21,343 nt of DNA from Ophiothrix spiculata (lineage: Eukaryota; Echinodermata; Ophiuroidea; Amphilepidida; Ophiotrichidae), in assembly GCA_000969725.1 (NCBI GenBank), contig JXSR01S063546.1; one strand, given 5' to 3'. Below the pieces are notes generated by a model, which worked only from the letters and a program-made list of their open reading frames with translations, made no database searches and was not told where the DNA came from. Shown one piece after another: positions 8,937-18,865 of this stretch. Position 1 is the first letter of the stretch. Each line of letters opens with the position of its first letter. The translations under genes and the position numbers were made by a program.

Positions 8937-10168
8937 CCTTTTTAATCAATTTTGTAATGAAAACGAAATGCAATAATTGTTTAATTGTACTGCCTTAAGG
9001 AAGACAAATGTACAATAGTTCGTCTGATCGATCAATCCATTATTACAAATTGATCGTGTACATTGATCTATCGGTAGGCATATGTAAACGGAAATGAAGG
9101 ATTGACCTGGAAGCTTATACAATCTAAGACACCACAGAAAGTTCCTATGCCCGAGGCCTGAATGTAGCGATGAAGTTTACGACGAGGGTAACATTTGGCA
9201 ATTCTTTGTAGTAAAGTACGTCTATCTTTCAGCTCGTGGCGGATAGGGATAAATGTTAAGATCATGCTTATGGACACACACCACTAAATAAACGCTATTG
9301 GCAAGTAAAGGGATATGCTGGAGCATGTTTTTCATTGCACTCCCTAACGTAAAACCTTCCAATTTTCCTTTTAATCATGTTCTGCGACGCAAATGAAAAG
9401 ATTACCATTATTTTGCTGTTTTTCAAAAAATTGAGAGCCGAATTTTAGTGCCTAGAGAAATTTTGTAACGAATTGGAGACAAAGAAATTTTGAGCATGTC
9501 CTTTGTTCGCGGCGGCCTAGCAAAAAATGGTCCAGGTTTACAATATAAATCTTTTCACTTTGTGAGCTCATCTATATCATAATCTTAAAATAAATCCAAA
9601 AGTTGAAGCAACCAGTCACTTTATAGACAAGATAACATGATCTGGAAACTGTTTTGTATAGGAATGTATTTGGGGTCTATTTTGTGGTATGAGCTCTTAA
9701 ACTAGAACATTGATAAAAATAACAACTGGTTCAAGCCAAGGTTTTTTATATACTCTGACTACATATTTTGTGAGATTAAGACTGATATTGGTCTCCGCAT
9801 TCTCTCAGATATAATTGAAACATAAGCTAGAAAACGAAGCTTTTAAGATTCATCTCTATCATTTTAAAAGGTTTGAATAAATATCACTGGCATTAAATTC
9901 ATAAATTATCAAAATGTCATTCCCTAACACACGTTTTATAAATTATAATGTTCATACCTCTGTTTACGTTAATTTCTTGCAAACAACATTTCCGTCACTG
10001 AAATAGAATTCAAAGTGATGATCGTGCATATACATATGAGGATAAGTTAAAGTATTGCTCTAGTTGTAAGATAGGATGACACTGAAGAGGAGACCAATTT
10101 CATTATTATCTTATGATATCAAATTCCATATGCATATATGGTTCTCGCTAGTGCTTTTCACAGAACAC
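8937..10168. other. Intervening sequence lost from unit 1
   Basis: No gene is recognised. A minus-strand open frame at 9068-9277 (69 codons) coincides with a locally GC-richer stretch (about 9090-9260), but it shows no motif I know and has no second copy in the window for comparison. The part from about 9890 to 10168 is recognisable in unit 3 (15645-15890), for example CATAAATTATC and the AACAACATTTCCGT segment, which dates it before the duplications. Confidence 0.5.
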
Positions 10169-10389
10169 ATGTTTTAAATTTTCGGGGATGAATTATTTTT
10201 TGCATGTAACTTTGCTGTTAGCATTTCATAAACGTCTTTATCTTTTTCAAAGAATACATGAAAACGTGTGAAAAATGTGGTATAGATTATTTCATGCATT
10301 TAAGTTTGAGTTTATTTTGAAAAATGATATTGTAATCTTATGCATGCATATACGTTTTAGGCGTGATGACTTTGAGTTATTTTATTTAA

Positions 10390-10695
10390 AGGTACATGGT
10401 CCGATTTTTCAAATTTTAGTTTTAGCTGTCATATGAAAGATCACACTTAATATATATGTTTCAATTTTAAATTTCAGTTAAATCGAAACGTTTTGATTTT
10501 ATAAGCAATTTGTATTTTCCACTTGCCTATACTTTATTGTTACCATTATTTAACACATTTTCACTTATATCTCCGAAAAGCAACATATTTCAGTCGTAAA
10601 ATTTAACATGGTTAATAAGAAAAATTTGAGAAATATTTTGATACCAAATTCTCAGAAAGTTTGAAAAAATGCTGACCCAATCGGACAGGTCTCTT
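10390..10695. mobile_element. TTAA-flanked MITE, family 1, copy a (306 bp)
   Basis: TTAA at 10386-10389 and 10696-10699 flanks imperfect inverted ends: AGGTACATGGTCCGATT on the left, and AAGAGACCTGTCCGATT reading in from the right. Unit 1 has the intact empty site (around 2164, ATTTAAACAATTCC), and unit 3 lacks the insertion at the same place (near 16045). A diverged relative lies at 16852-17160. There is no coding capacity; transposase would come from a piggyBac- or Kolobok-like element. Confidence 0.85.
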
Positions 10696-11320
10696 TTAAA
10701 CAATTCCATCAATGGATAAACTAGTATTTTGTGAAATCGGCACTGTGGCAGTACACATTGTGTCATAAATTTTACAAGGAAATTGGTCTAGCTAATTTTT
10801 AAAAGTGATCACTGTTGCTAATTTTAGCCTAGGTGCATTCTGTGTATCTAACTGTGACACTGTGACTGTGACTCGGTAACGCAGTATTCAATGCTTGCAA
10901 GTTTCGTTCAAAAATATATTTAGAACTAGATGTGGATGAATGTATTTTGTTGCGATGTTTAAAACAAATATCAGAACAGAATTAACCAATGAATTTTATT
11001 TTATGTTTCGATTCAGTATTGTAGTCTGCAACGGTGATTAATAGCTGCTCTTTGCATGATGATTAGATTGAACAAATTGCACTATAGTGTATGTTGTAAC
11101 CGGGGTTGTAATTCTCTCGGCTATACAAATCCAATGCCTGAACGTGGAACATGTTTGTATAATTCAAGTTAAATTTGTGAAGAAAAGTACAGTTATCATT
11201 TATATATGAATAAAACATCCGGTCCTTTCAAGTGATAGCGAATTGTCGTTTAATTGCATCTGCAAAATGCTACTGTACGATTTTAAAATTGAATAAAATG
11301 CGTATCTGTTTACACCATAA

Positions 11321-11653
11321 GGCCAAAGAAAAAATAGTCTGTCTCAGCTTCCCGCGCGCATAGCTTCTAAAAATCCAAATTTAGCGCATTTCTTTTTTTT
11401 TTTTTAGGTTTTTCAGAGATTTTCAGGTGTGTGGGTTTTTTTCATCATTTTTTCCTACTACTGGAAACAAAGTTAAATAAACAGCCGCGAAGCGGCCGCG
11501 AAAAAAAACAAACAACATTGGCCAAAAAATGCAATAAAAAAATTGGGGGGTATTTCTGCATCCGCTTGGCCCTTTTTTACTAAAACAAACAAACAAACAA
11601 AAACCCGCATAGCGCTTACCTTAAGTAAGCTGAGACAGTGTTTTTTTTTGGCC
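11321..11653. mobile_element. PIF/Harbinger-like MITE (333 bp)
   Basis: TAA at 11318-11320 and 11654-11656 is a 3-bp TWA target duplication, as made by PIF/Harbinger transposases. Inside it the ends are inverted repeats of about 30 bp, starting GGCCAAA, then A-rich, then CTGTCTCAGCTT. Unit 3 shows the empty site near 16595 (ACCATATGCATATTCTCAG against ACCATAA...TAAGCATTATCTCAG). The interior is low-complexity with T and A runs, short GC-rich palindromes near 11487-11500 and inverted GCGCATAGC-like motifs near each end. No transposase is present. Confidence 0.8.
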
Positions 11654-12598
11654 TAAGCATTATCTCAGAATACCTGTACAGAATTTAAATCCCATCCACT
11701 GTTATTATTTAGGATTTTCTGACTTTACAGAAACCTTTGCCTAGACCAGAGTGAGAACTTCTTATCGACTGAATTTTGTGATATATGGATAATTAGATCA
11801 TCTTTGTCAAATACTTTTATATGTTTATATTCAATTCTTATTCAAGTCCCAATACAAGTATACGAGCGTAAAAGTTACTATTGAGGTACAAGGATTTTAT
11901 TACACCACATTTCTAGGTGGGTTTTTCTAAACAGAACTTCTCATTGAGAACAGGAAGTTTAATGACGTCAGGCCTTATCATGACCAAGTAATAGAATTCC
12001 GAGATACAGATAAAAATATAATGTGGTAATGATTATCCCGGGATCTTAAGGCAAACTGAAAAATGGCTAAAATATAACTAAATATTTGGAATTCTCAACT
12101 ATGGCTTTGTGTAAAAGCTTGAAGCTATGTAATTATAAATAATTAATGATTTGTAAATTAAAATGTAATCAATTGTTTTTTATCATACATTATACAATAT
12201 TAAATAACGAAACGGAGAGCAACGCGACCTATAATTTGTTTTTAACATAAAACATTAATATAAAATACATAAGAAATAACACTTGATAATAACACGTCCT
12301 TCTTGCTTCGATATTCATTACTATTTTAGCGAAATTGTTTGTTTAAATTTAGGAAAAAATTATAAATTTGAATTAAAAAAAACCGCAACAGACTAAATTC
12401 ATTGTTCACCAAATCATAAATTTTGATATCGTATTATATTTTGATTAAATTTACATTGATTATTAATAATTCATTGGTAAACTGAGCATAACGAAATTCA
12501 ATACCTCATGTCAGTACCATGTAACTCTACGAAGGCGGGGATGCCGCAGGGGAATATACCAAGTTGAAACAGCATCGTTTGATATTAAAGGGACGGGT

Positions 12599-13120
12599 CT
12601 AGATTCTTTACTACATTTTTACCTACTATACGTAAATTTTTACATAATTCGATAAAACATGCTTATAGTAATATAACCTACCAATAGTTTTTCGTGATAC
12701 TGAGGAATACTGGAAAAATTGCAATTCTTTACCAATTTTAATTTTTGCCTCTGGAGGCAAAAAATGGTGTGCAAAGAGTGTTTCTAGTTTCAAATCTTAT
12801 AAATAACTTGTATCTACACATGTGACGGGCAAGCAAATTATTTTTGATGAAATTGTGTCTCCTTTAACATGTATTAAATTATGTCTAGGAGCTTTGTTTT
12901 ATCTTTTATCTCGTAAATCCATCTGAGGTACAAATTTAGGAATTAGAAAACACTGGATAGTCACAGCACCATCACATAATAATATATTGTAAAATAGTTC
13001 TCTCTCAATTTGACTCATTTCTGTGTACTTTTTTGTACCTTTTTGGATTTTGCTACCATTTTAAGCTTTATTTAGAGCACTTCTGTAAGTTTATAATTCT
13101 ATTGAAATTGGGTAGTCCCT
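12599..13120. mobile_element. TTAA-flanked element, family 2 (522 bp)
   Basis: TTAA at 12595-12598 and a decayed TTAC at 13121-13124 flank the ends AGGGACGGGTCTAG and, reading in from the right, AGGGACTACCCAATTTC. Unit 3 has the empty site near 18085-18096 (GAAATTTAAATCAAGAAG), and sequence similar to unit 3 resumes at 13125. Unit 1 keeps only the left ~120 bp (3505-3626). The element therefore inserted after unit 3 split off and before units 1 and 2 separated. No coding sequence is visible. Confidence 0.75.
12742..12763. repeat. Perfect 10-bp hairpin near a breakpoint
   Basis: TTTTTGCCTC (12742-12751) and GAGGCAAAAA (12754-12763) form a perfect inverted repeat with a 2-nt spacer. It lies 10 bp beyond the point (12732) where similarity to unit 1 ends. 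Being part of the family 2 transposon it may have no role, but such cruciform-capable sequences can mark break sites. Confidence 0.7.
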
Positions 13121-13648
13121 TTACACTCAAGAAGAGCAGTCTTTACACCTGCAATAAGACAAATACACATCAAAACATTAATTTCAATATCAAATCAATG
13201 GCTGTTAAGTGAAATGAAAGTAGGAGATTCTAATAGAGAAAGTGCAGTATCTCTAATAGAGAAAGTGCATTGCATGAAGTATATCTTTGTAAATTCTTCT
13301 GTAAGAGAAATTTGCCAAACAAAGGAAAAACAAAGTATCTGATTGCAGATATACTGCAAACCTACTCCCTTTTCCTTATGTACATAAAATTTGAAGCATG
13401 GGAGTGGATTATAGTGAAATTGCATGCTTATAGGATACATCTGATATATACTTTATCAATGCACATACTGCGTTTTTGTGAGGCAGAGATTTGTAATTGC
13501 AAAATGCTTGAAACAAAATGACACTAACGTGGTCTCTTAATGTGTAAAGCGCATTACACTAACAATATGCAAATGAGTCGTTATTACTTCAAACTGTACT
13601 TTGATGCGGTATTAAAAGGTGAATTCCTTGTCCTACCATTGTAACGTT
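13121..13648. other. Transition zone after unit 2
   Basis: The first ~40 bp (TCAAGAAGAGCAGTCTT... CACCTGCA) match the right edge of unit 3, and similarity then fades. A direct repeat of 18 bp, TCTAATAGAGAAAGTGCA, occurs at 13229-13246 and 13252-13269 (period 23). Open frames on both strands near 13195-13521 overlap each other and show no recognisable domain. No gene is supported. Confidence 0.5.
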
Positions 13649-14333
13649 TGTTATGGGGGGTTACCATCTCATCCCTCTTGTTACGGTCAAATAAATACAC
13701 TGAACAATTTGGAATAAGTTTTAACAAATTTAATACAATGTGTTCTTTCTTTCAGCACAGTTTTACACTGAATAATATCTTAATTTTACCTTAACTTACA
13801 GTTTTGAAATACCGCTGCGAAGCCCGCGCGTTCCTATAGGATTTGTCAAAAATGTTTATATTCCACGCTATAGTCCGTTATTAATCCACGGCATAAAGTC
13901 ATATATCATAAGTCCCGAAATCCACTTGGAAAAATAGTTCCACAATGTTCCTGATGACTTCCAACGGCGCTGCAACAGTCACAACAAAGCTCTGCTTGGC
14001 TTTACAAAATATTTCACAAGCTGGATCCAATGCACACAAAATTATCCACTCTGATAATGCTCCACTGTCTCTTTAACACAAATATCTCCAACTCCAACAA
14101 GGTATCGCCAATCTCCATTCAAAATATCTCTAAACTCCAAGCTCCATTCGTCTGTGTAATAACTCGCATCCAACAAAATGTAGCTTTCCCACCAGCAATT
14201 TCACTTCCAAAGTTTCAGCTATCGATCTATCGCCGACAAAATCAAATCCACTTCTGACCAAATCTGATCAGGCCCCGAGCCAGTTTCAACATTTTCTCAA
14301 AATTCCCCCACGACATCACCATTATTTTTAACA
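13649..14333 (-). mobile_element. Possible LTR-like or retroelement-derived block
   Basis: This stretch is clearly richer in G and C than its neighbours and has an LTR-like look when read on the minus strand: TGTTA at one end (14333) and CCCCCATAACA at the other (13649), a TATAAACA, a GTAAGT donor-like site, and ATTAAA near the last 100 bp. The 5-bp flanks (ACGTT and TAGTA) do not match, so no target duplication supports these ends. It could instead be an untranslated exon or another unrecognised repeat. A plus-strand frame at 14030-14257 has no known motif. Confidence 0.25.
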
Positions 14334-15055
14334 TAGTAAATTGTACAGTTCTCTATGTGGGGAAATTTCCCAAGTAATTATATATTCAAGTAAACAAATC
14401 CATTTCTGAAACTTTGGGAAATTCCCAAATCACCTGATATTTTCATGCAATCAATTGCCTATTAAAATAGAATGGGAAATCACCTAAAATTGCAAAATAT
14501 GAATCTTTCAGAAAAAGTCCCTTTCTGTGGCAATCAAAGATCCCAATAACTAAGTTTCACCAATTAGAAAATTAATTAATCAACAAAAACAATTTAGTTT
14601 CACATAACACTCTCTCTTGGTAAACTTGAAATTGGTATAAAGTTAAGCTGTTTTATACTAAAGTATAGGTCAGTCTCTCGTCTTTCCAATGATACAAATA
14701 CAATGTATCATGAAAATCATCCATATGCCGCGTATTTATGACGTCATAAAATACTTCCTGTAAGTACAGTGCAATCGTTTGCCTGATACTTTAAGAGACC
14801 GCGTAAGTTTCAATTATTGTATACATTTTTCGATACATAATCTTCCATAAAATATAATGATATGCCAGTAAAACTATGATTTTCACCATGCAGTTTAAAT
14901 GCTAATAACGTTTGTGGTTTTTTCTTCTTCTTTTCTTTACTATCATAACATGCACTTCCCGATCTATGGTCTGATTGAACAAATAAAGGTAAGTTAGACA
15001 ATCATATAATTGAGTGTTTTTCTAAGATATTTCGATGAACGATTAATCCATCCTT
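14334..15055. other. Spacer before unit 3
   Basis: No gene is recognised. GGGAAAT-like words and their complement recur between 14360 and 14485. Isolated TATAAAG (14636) and GTAAGT (14758, 14813, 14985) matches occur without a convincing exon between them. The strongest signal is the CRE palindrome at 14735-14750, listed separately. Confidence 0.4.
14735..14750. promoter_or_regulatory. 16-bp palindrome centred on a CRE (TGACGTCA)
   Basis: TTTATGACGTCATAAA is perfectly self-complementary, with the full CREB/ATF or bZIP consensus TGACGTCA at 14739-14746. A TATA-like sequence (14636) lies about 100 bp to its left, but no transcript start can be shown. It may be regulatory or chance. Confidence 0.35.
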
Positions 15056-15356
15056 TTCTTCTAGCAACCGTCCCACCTTTCTTCCATCTGATATCAACTT
15101 TGATTATACTTGTGTAACCGTGAAGTAAATCCTAATCACTTTCTTCTCAACGGAAATGTGGCTCAATGTAAACTATTACTGCCTCGGGGATTTTACAACA
15201 TGTATTGAGTGCACTGCAAGAACGCACTTGTTTTCTTTGTACTACTTCGGTCTAATTAAGACCATATACTCAGATATATGGTATACAGGATTTGTTTTTA
15301 AAGTGCTTTCAAATATCCTTAAATCTTTATTATGATTTCTTTGAAAGTTTGTGGGT

Positions 15357-15393
15357 AAACTAACGGGGTCTGCGAGGATCACTCCGCTAGTTT
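15357..15393. repeat. Imperfect 13-bp inverted repeat
   Basis: AAACTAACGGGGT (15357-15369) faces ACTCCGCTAGTTT (15381-15393) across an 11-nt GC-rich loop. There is one A/C mismatch and one G-T pair. It stands out from its AT-rich surroundings. Its function is unknown. Confidence 0.5.
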
Positions 15394-16851
15394 TAAATAT
15401 TTGTAAATTTTACACCTACATAAAGCACCATACATTTAAGAATACTTGTTGTTAGTCTACGCGAAATTAATTGAATACTAAATCTGTTATTACAGTATAA
15501 AGTGATTACATAATTCATGCTCTTAGTAGTGATTTACATAGATTTATTGTTCGGAAAATACAAAATTTGCTAAATGTCAAAACAACTAGGCTAAATTGTA
15601 TTATGCATTTAGCATTGTGGTATTAAATTCCGGTTAAATACTATTAAATTCATAAATTATCGAAATGGCATAACTAGACATACGTTTCGTAAATAACAAT
15701 GTTCACACCTCTGTTTTCGTTAATTTTTGCAAACAACATTTCCGTTATTAAAATGAAATGTTTGTGCATGTACATAAGATAATGCATTTAAGTATTCATC
15801 TCATTGTAAGATAAATTTAATTGTTTTATTGTGATATTAAATCCCATGTTATGTTTAGTTTCTTACAAAACGAATTCTGTTAGGTGATGAATTATTTTTG
15901 TAAGAATTTTAGGGACGGTTTATAGTCTTAACTATGGCATAGATTATTCTATGAATTTGGGTTTTTGGAACGTTGTCAGGTTTTATCTTTCATTAAATTG
16001 AAACGAGATATCTTTATTTTAAACGGCACGTGTAATATTTTATTTTCAACAATTATCAATGAACTAAGTTTATTTTACTTTAACTCTTTTTGCACTATTC
16101 AATTCACACAAATGAATATTTAAAAATGTGTTTGTTTCAAATAAATTAACTATTTCACTGTCGGGCGGAATTCAGCTAATTTTAAAATTAGTAGAGATTG
16201 GTTTTTTTATTAGTCCATTTATAATGTTCGTATATCGGTGCCACTCTATTCTATGAACACATTTTAGTTTTGGAGATGTAGACTAAGTAGATGAATATAT
16301 AATGGTCATATTTTGCTTCAGTATTTTTCTGTATTTTACGAAGTGAATCAATTGTATTTGATATCATATCATCATATTGTATCATCGTATTGTAATGTAT
16401 GAAATAAAACGAAACAGTAACTGTATCAAAATAAAAGTTCATCTGTGTTGGTAATTTCAAATCCATGACTGTTATGTTGTAATTAGACTTTAGCGAAGTC
16501 CGTTTCTTTCAAGTGAAACCAGCATAATTTCCAAGCGTCTCTTTGAAATCCAATTGTATGTTTTAAAAGGCAACATACAAGCATATATCTATACCATATG
16601 CATATTCTCAGATTACCCCTGCAGAATTCAAATTTCATCAACTGTTATTATTGCAGGGTTTCCTGAAGTTAGAAAGCCCGAGGGAAACCCTTACATTTTG
16701 TGTTTTCACAACCAATTATTACATCTCCACAACCTCTGCGTATGGTATTCCATATAATAGGGAGTACATGAACAGCAGCAAATTATACATTTATTTGGCT
16801 TTTCGAATTACATGTATTTGTTTTTTCAAAATCAAAAATAGATCAAACTGA

Positions 16852-17160
16852 AAGTGACCGAATTCTCAATTTTAGTTCGTTGAAATGGTAAAGCTTGAAC
16901 AATTAAATTTCAAATTTCAGCTAAATCGGTCAAACCGTTTGGATTTGACAGGCAATTTTGTATTTCAGATCCTCCTATACGTTATTGTGTAAAATTAATT
17001 ATGGTTACCATAATTTGACACATTTTCAAATATATCTCCAAAACGGAACATAGTTCAGTCGTGAAATTTCAAATGGGTCATGAGAAAAATATGAGCAACA
17101 TTCTGGTTCCAAAATCTCAAAAAGTTTGAAAAAAAGTTGAGGCAATCGGACCATTCCCCT
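16852..17160. mobile_element. TTAA MITE, family 1, copy b (diverged)
   Basis: It aligns along its whole length with 10390-10695, sharing blocks such as CAATTTTAG, TTTCAG(C/T)TAAATCG, TATATCTCC, TTCAGTCGT, AAAGTTTGAAAAAA and CAATCGGAC. The right flank keeps TTAA (17161-17164); the left one has decayed (CTGA, 16848-16851). It is far more diverged than a recent copy would be, so the family has been active over a long period. Confidence 0.75.
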
Positions 17161-17934
17161 TTAAGGTATTTGACTTTTGTATTCAGAAGCGTGCAATGAT
17201 CAATGTATGATTATAATATGAAGAATGATGTCAGCTAAGTGGTTCGTGGTAATTAATACTTCATCAAAATTTAATGAATTTACTATACTTCGATAAGATT
17301 CAAGAAGAATTTTGGTGGGAAAATGTTGTAATGATGATATTTTTTTCTTTGGCCTCTCATCATCTAGTTAAGTTTCAAAGCATCCAAGGTGCCATTATCC
17401 ACCGTGATAGTCCGTGTAACAAAATTGGTTCAGTAAGAAGACGGAATGGTATGTATATATGTGAGAAATGAAAATAAGAAATTTAATAAGAATAAACGTA
17501 TAAGCACTCTGCTCAGAAAATATTATTTCTATCAAGCAACAAAGGACCAAAAAAAAAGGAAGCAAGAATTTAAAGAACCGCTCAATTGAAAATAATTTGT
17601 TTTGGATTATGGCTAAAGGTTTGAAAGTATGGTTTACAGGTATTATGTTTACAGGTGATTTGCATTTTTGTACTTTCATTCTATGCAGAATCAACCCTTA
17701 CAAAATTGTATTTTTACCAAATAATAAAATATATTCAGCATGTTGCAGGTACAGTTTTAGTGATACTTATCTTTTGTATTTGAGGAACAAATGTACAACA
17801 CAAAATATCAGAATAGATTAGAAATTTTTGAAACTGTAAAAGACGCAAAAGATCAAAATCACAATTAACCAAATCAAACAGAACTTACAAAAATATTAAA
17901 ACATTTCATTTTGGTGTAAATGTTTTAATACTTC
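17161..17934. other. Diverged part of unit 3
   Basis: Only patches match unit 2 (near 17224 and from 17935). Overlapping open frames on both strands (17274-17821) have no recognisable domain. A perfect 13-bp inverted repeat, TATTAAAACATTT (17894-17906) with its complement (17918-17930), forms a hairpin with an 11-nt loop just left of the conserved GATATCGTATTATATT segment. Confidence 0.45.
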
Positions 17935-18130
17935 TTGATATCGTATTATATTCTGATGGAATTTGCATTGATTTGTTTACTGGTAAACTGTGCATAACGA
18001 AATTCAATACAGCATGAGAGTGTTCCGTAACTCTATAACGGCAGTGATGCCGTAGGGGATTTCACTGAGTTAGGACATCATCGCTTGAAATTTAAATCAA
18101 GAAGAGAAGTCTTCCCACCTGCACAAATTC

Positions 18131-18615
18131 CATAAACTATAGTAAGACATTATTTGCAATATATAATCACAGCTGTTTGAGTAAAATGTGACCGTCCATC
18201 CCAATCCAGCCGTAAATTCAGCCAGCAGAGTTTCATTTCAAGAAAATGATCGGGAATATATAATATATCTGCATATTTTGAGGATAATCAACAGAAAATA
18301 TAAAACATACTGTTCTTTGAAGGCGGTTATCTCAGTTGAGTGAGTTCACTGAAGTGTCGATTTAATTCTTACAACATGGTATTTGCAAATGTTTTAAAAA
18401 AGTAAAGATGGCAAGATGTGTTTGGATGTAAACACAGATTGTGTATCTGACATATATTTTCACCTTTAGCGCAACATGAAGTTTGTAGCATTTACGGTTC
18501 AGTTGAGATGGACAGTCATAAATGAAAATGGAAATAATACTAAAAGAGAGAAGTATAATTTAGACCGTCACTTTTTACGGTACATCTCAAATTCTTATTT
18601 TTACGGATTGATTTA
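18131..18615. other. AT-rich interval without recognisable features
   Basis: No gene, long repeat or strong palindrome is seen. A small inverted repeat, ACCGT/ACGGT, lies near 18565-18582. The TTA at 18613-18615 belongs to the next element's target site. Confidence 0.4.
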
Positions 18616-18862
18616 GGCGCAACTGTGTAATAGATACGACAGAGCTATCGGATTCCGAAAACTGTTTACGACAGAAATATAGCAGGATCAGAAAAAAATG
18701 AAGATAGTTTTATCCACTTGTATTCTTAAATCAGTCCTACAAAGTAAAATAATGCTATTTTTCTAACAAAAATTGATTGAAAAACATCATGTATATGAGA
18801 AATACAATGCAATGTGTCTATCGGAATCCGATATCTCTATCGTAAATTTTTACAGTTAGGCC
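18616..18862. mobile_element. PIF/Harbinger-like MITE (247 bp)
   Basis: TTA at 18613-18615 and 18863-18865 is a TWA target duplication. The ends form inverted repeats of about 43 bp with few mismatches: GGCGCAACTGT then ACGACAGAGCTATCGGATTC on the left, and GGCCTAACTGT then ACGATAGAGATATCGGATTC reading in from the right. The interior is AT-rich and noncoding. It has a different end sequence from the element at 11321-11653, so it belongs to a different family. Confidence 0.75.
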
Positions 18863-18865
18863 TTA

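Larger units (their letters stand above)
4376..12732 (+). repeat. Duplication unit 2 (fullest copy)
   Basis: This is the long version of the repeated unit. Its left part (4376-6792) matches 93-1943 and its right part (10169-12732) matches 1946-3626. The middle (6793-10168) is absent from unit 1, but part of it (about 9890-10170) is recognisable in unit 3 at about 15645-15890, so it is ancestral and was lost from unit 1. Weaker similarity to unit 3 resumes after the TTAA element (13125-13160 with 18094-18130). It contains five transposon-like insertions and no supported gene. Confidence 0.85.
15056..18130 (+). repeat. Duplication unit 3 (old, diverged copy)
   Basis: Collinear but patchy similarity to the other units: 15056-15290 with 439-660 and 4720-4935; 15645-15890 with 9890-10200; 15890-16075 with 10188-10735; 16590-16680 with 11311-11735; 17224-17260 with 11960-11990; 17935-18095 with 12427-12598; and 18094-18130 with 13125-13160. 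The segment matching about 660-1943 is not recognisable. It lacks the insertions at 10390, 11321 and 12599 and so supplies their empty sites. No gene is supported. Confidence 0.75.

Noticed and set aside
8820..8937. CRISPR-like or regulatory repeat array
   Set aside because: It is an uninterrupted pentanucleotide microsatellite with no spacers.
9720..9745. B-box-like GGTTCAAGCC, suggesting a tRNA or tRNA-derived SINE
   Set aside because: There is no A box or cloverleaf upstream and no poly(A) or tail repeat; an isolated 10-mer match.
16554..16851. Overlapping plus-strand open frames in unit 3
   Set aside because: They correspond to a noncoding stretch of unit 2 and are not preserved as frames there.
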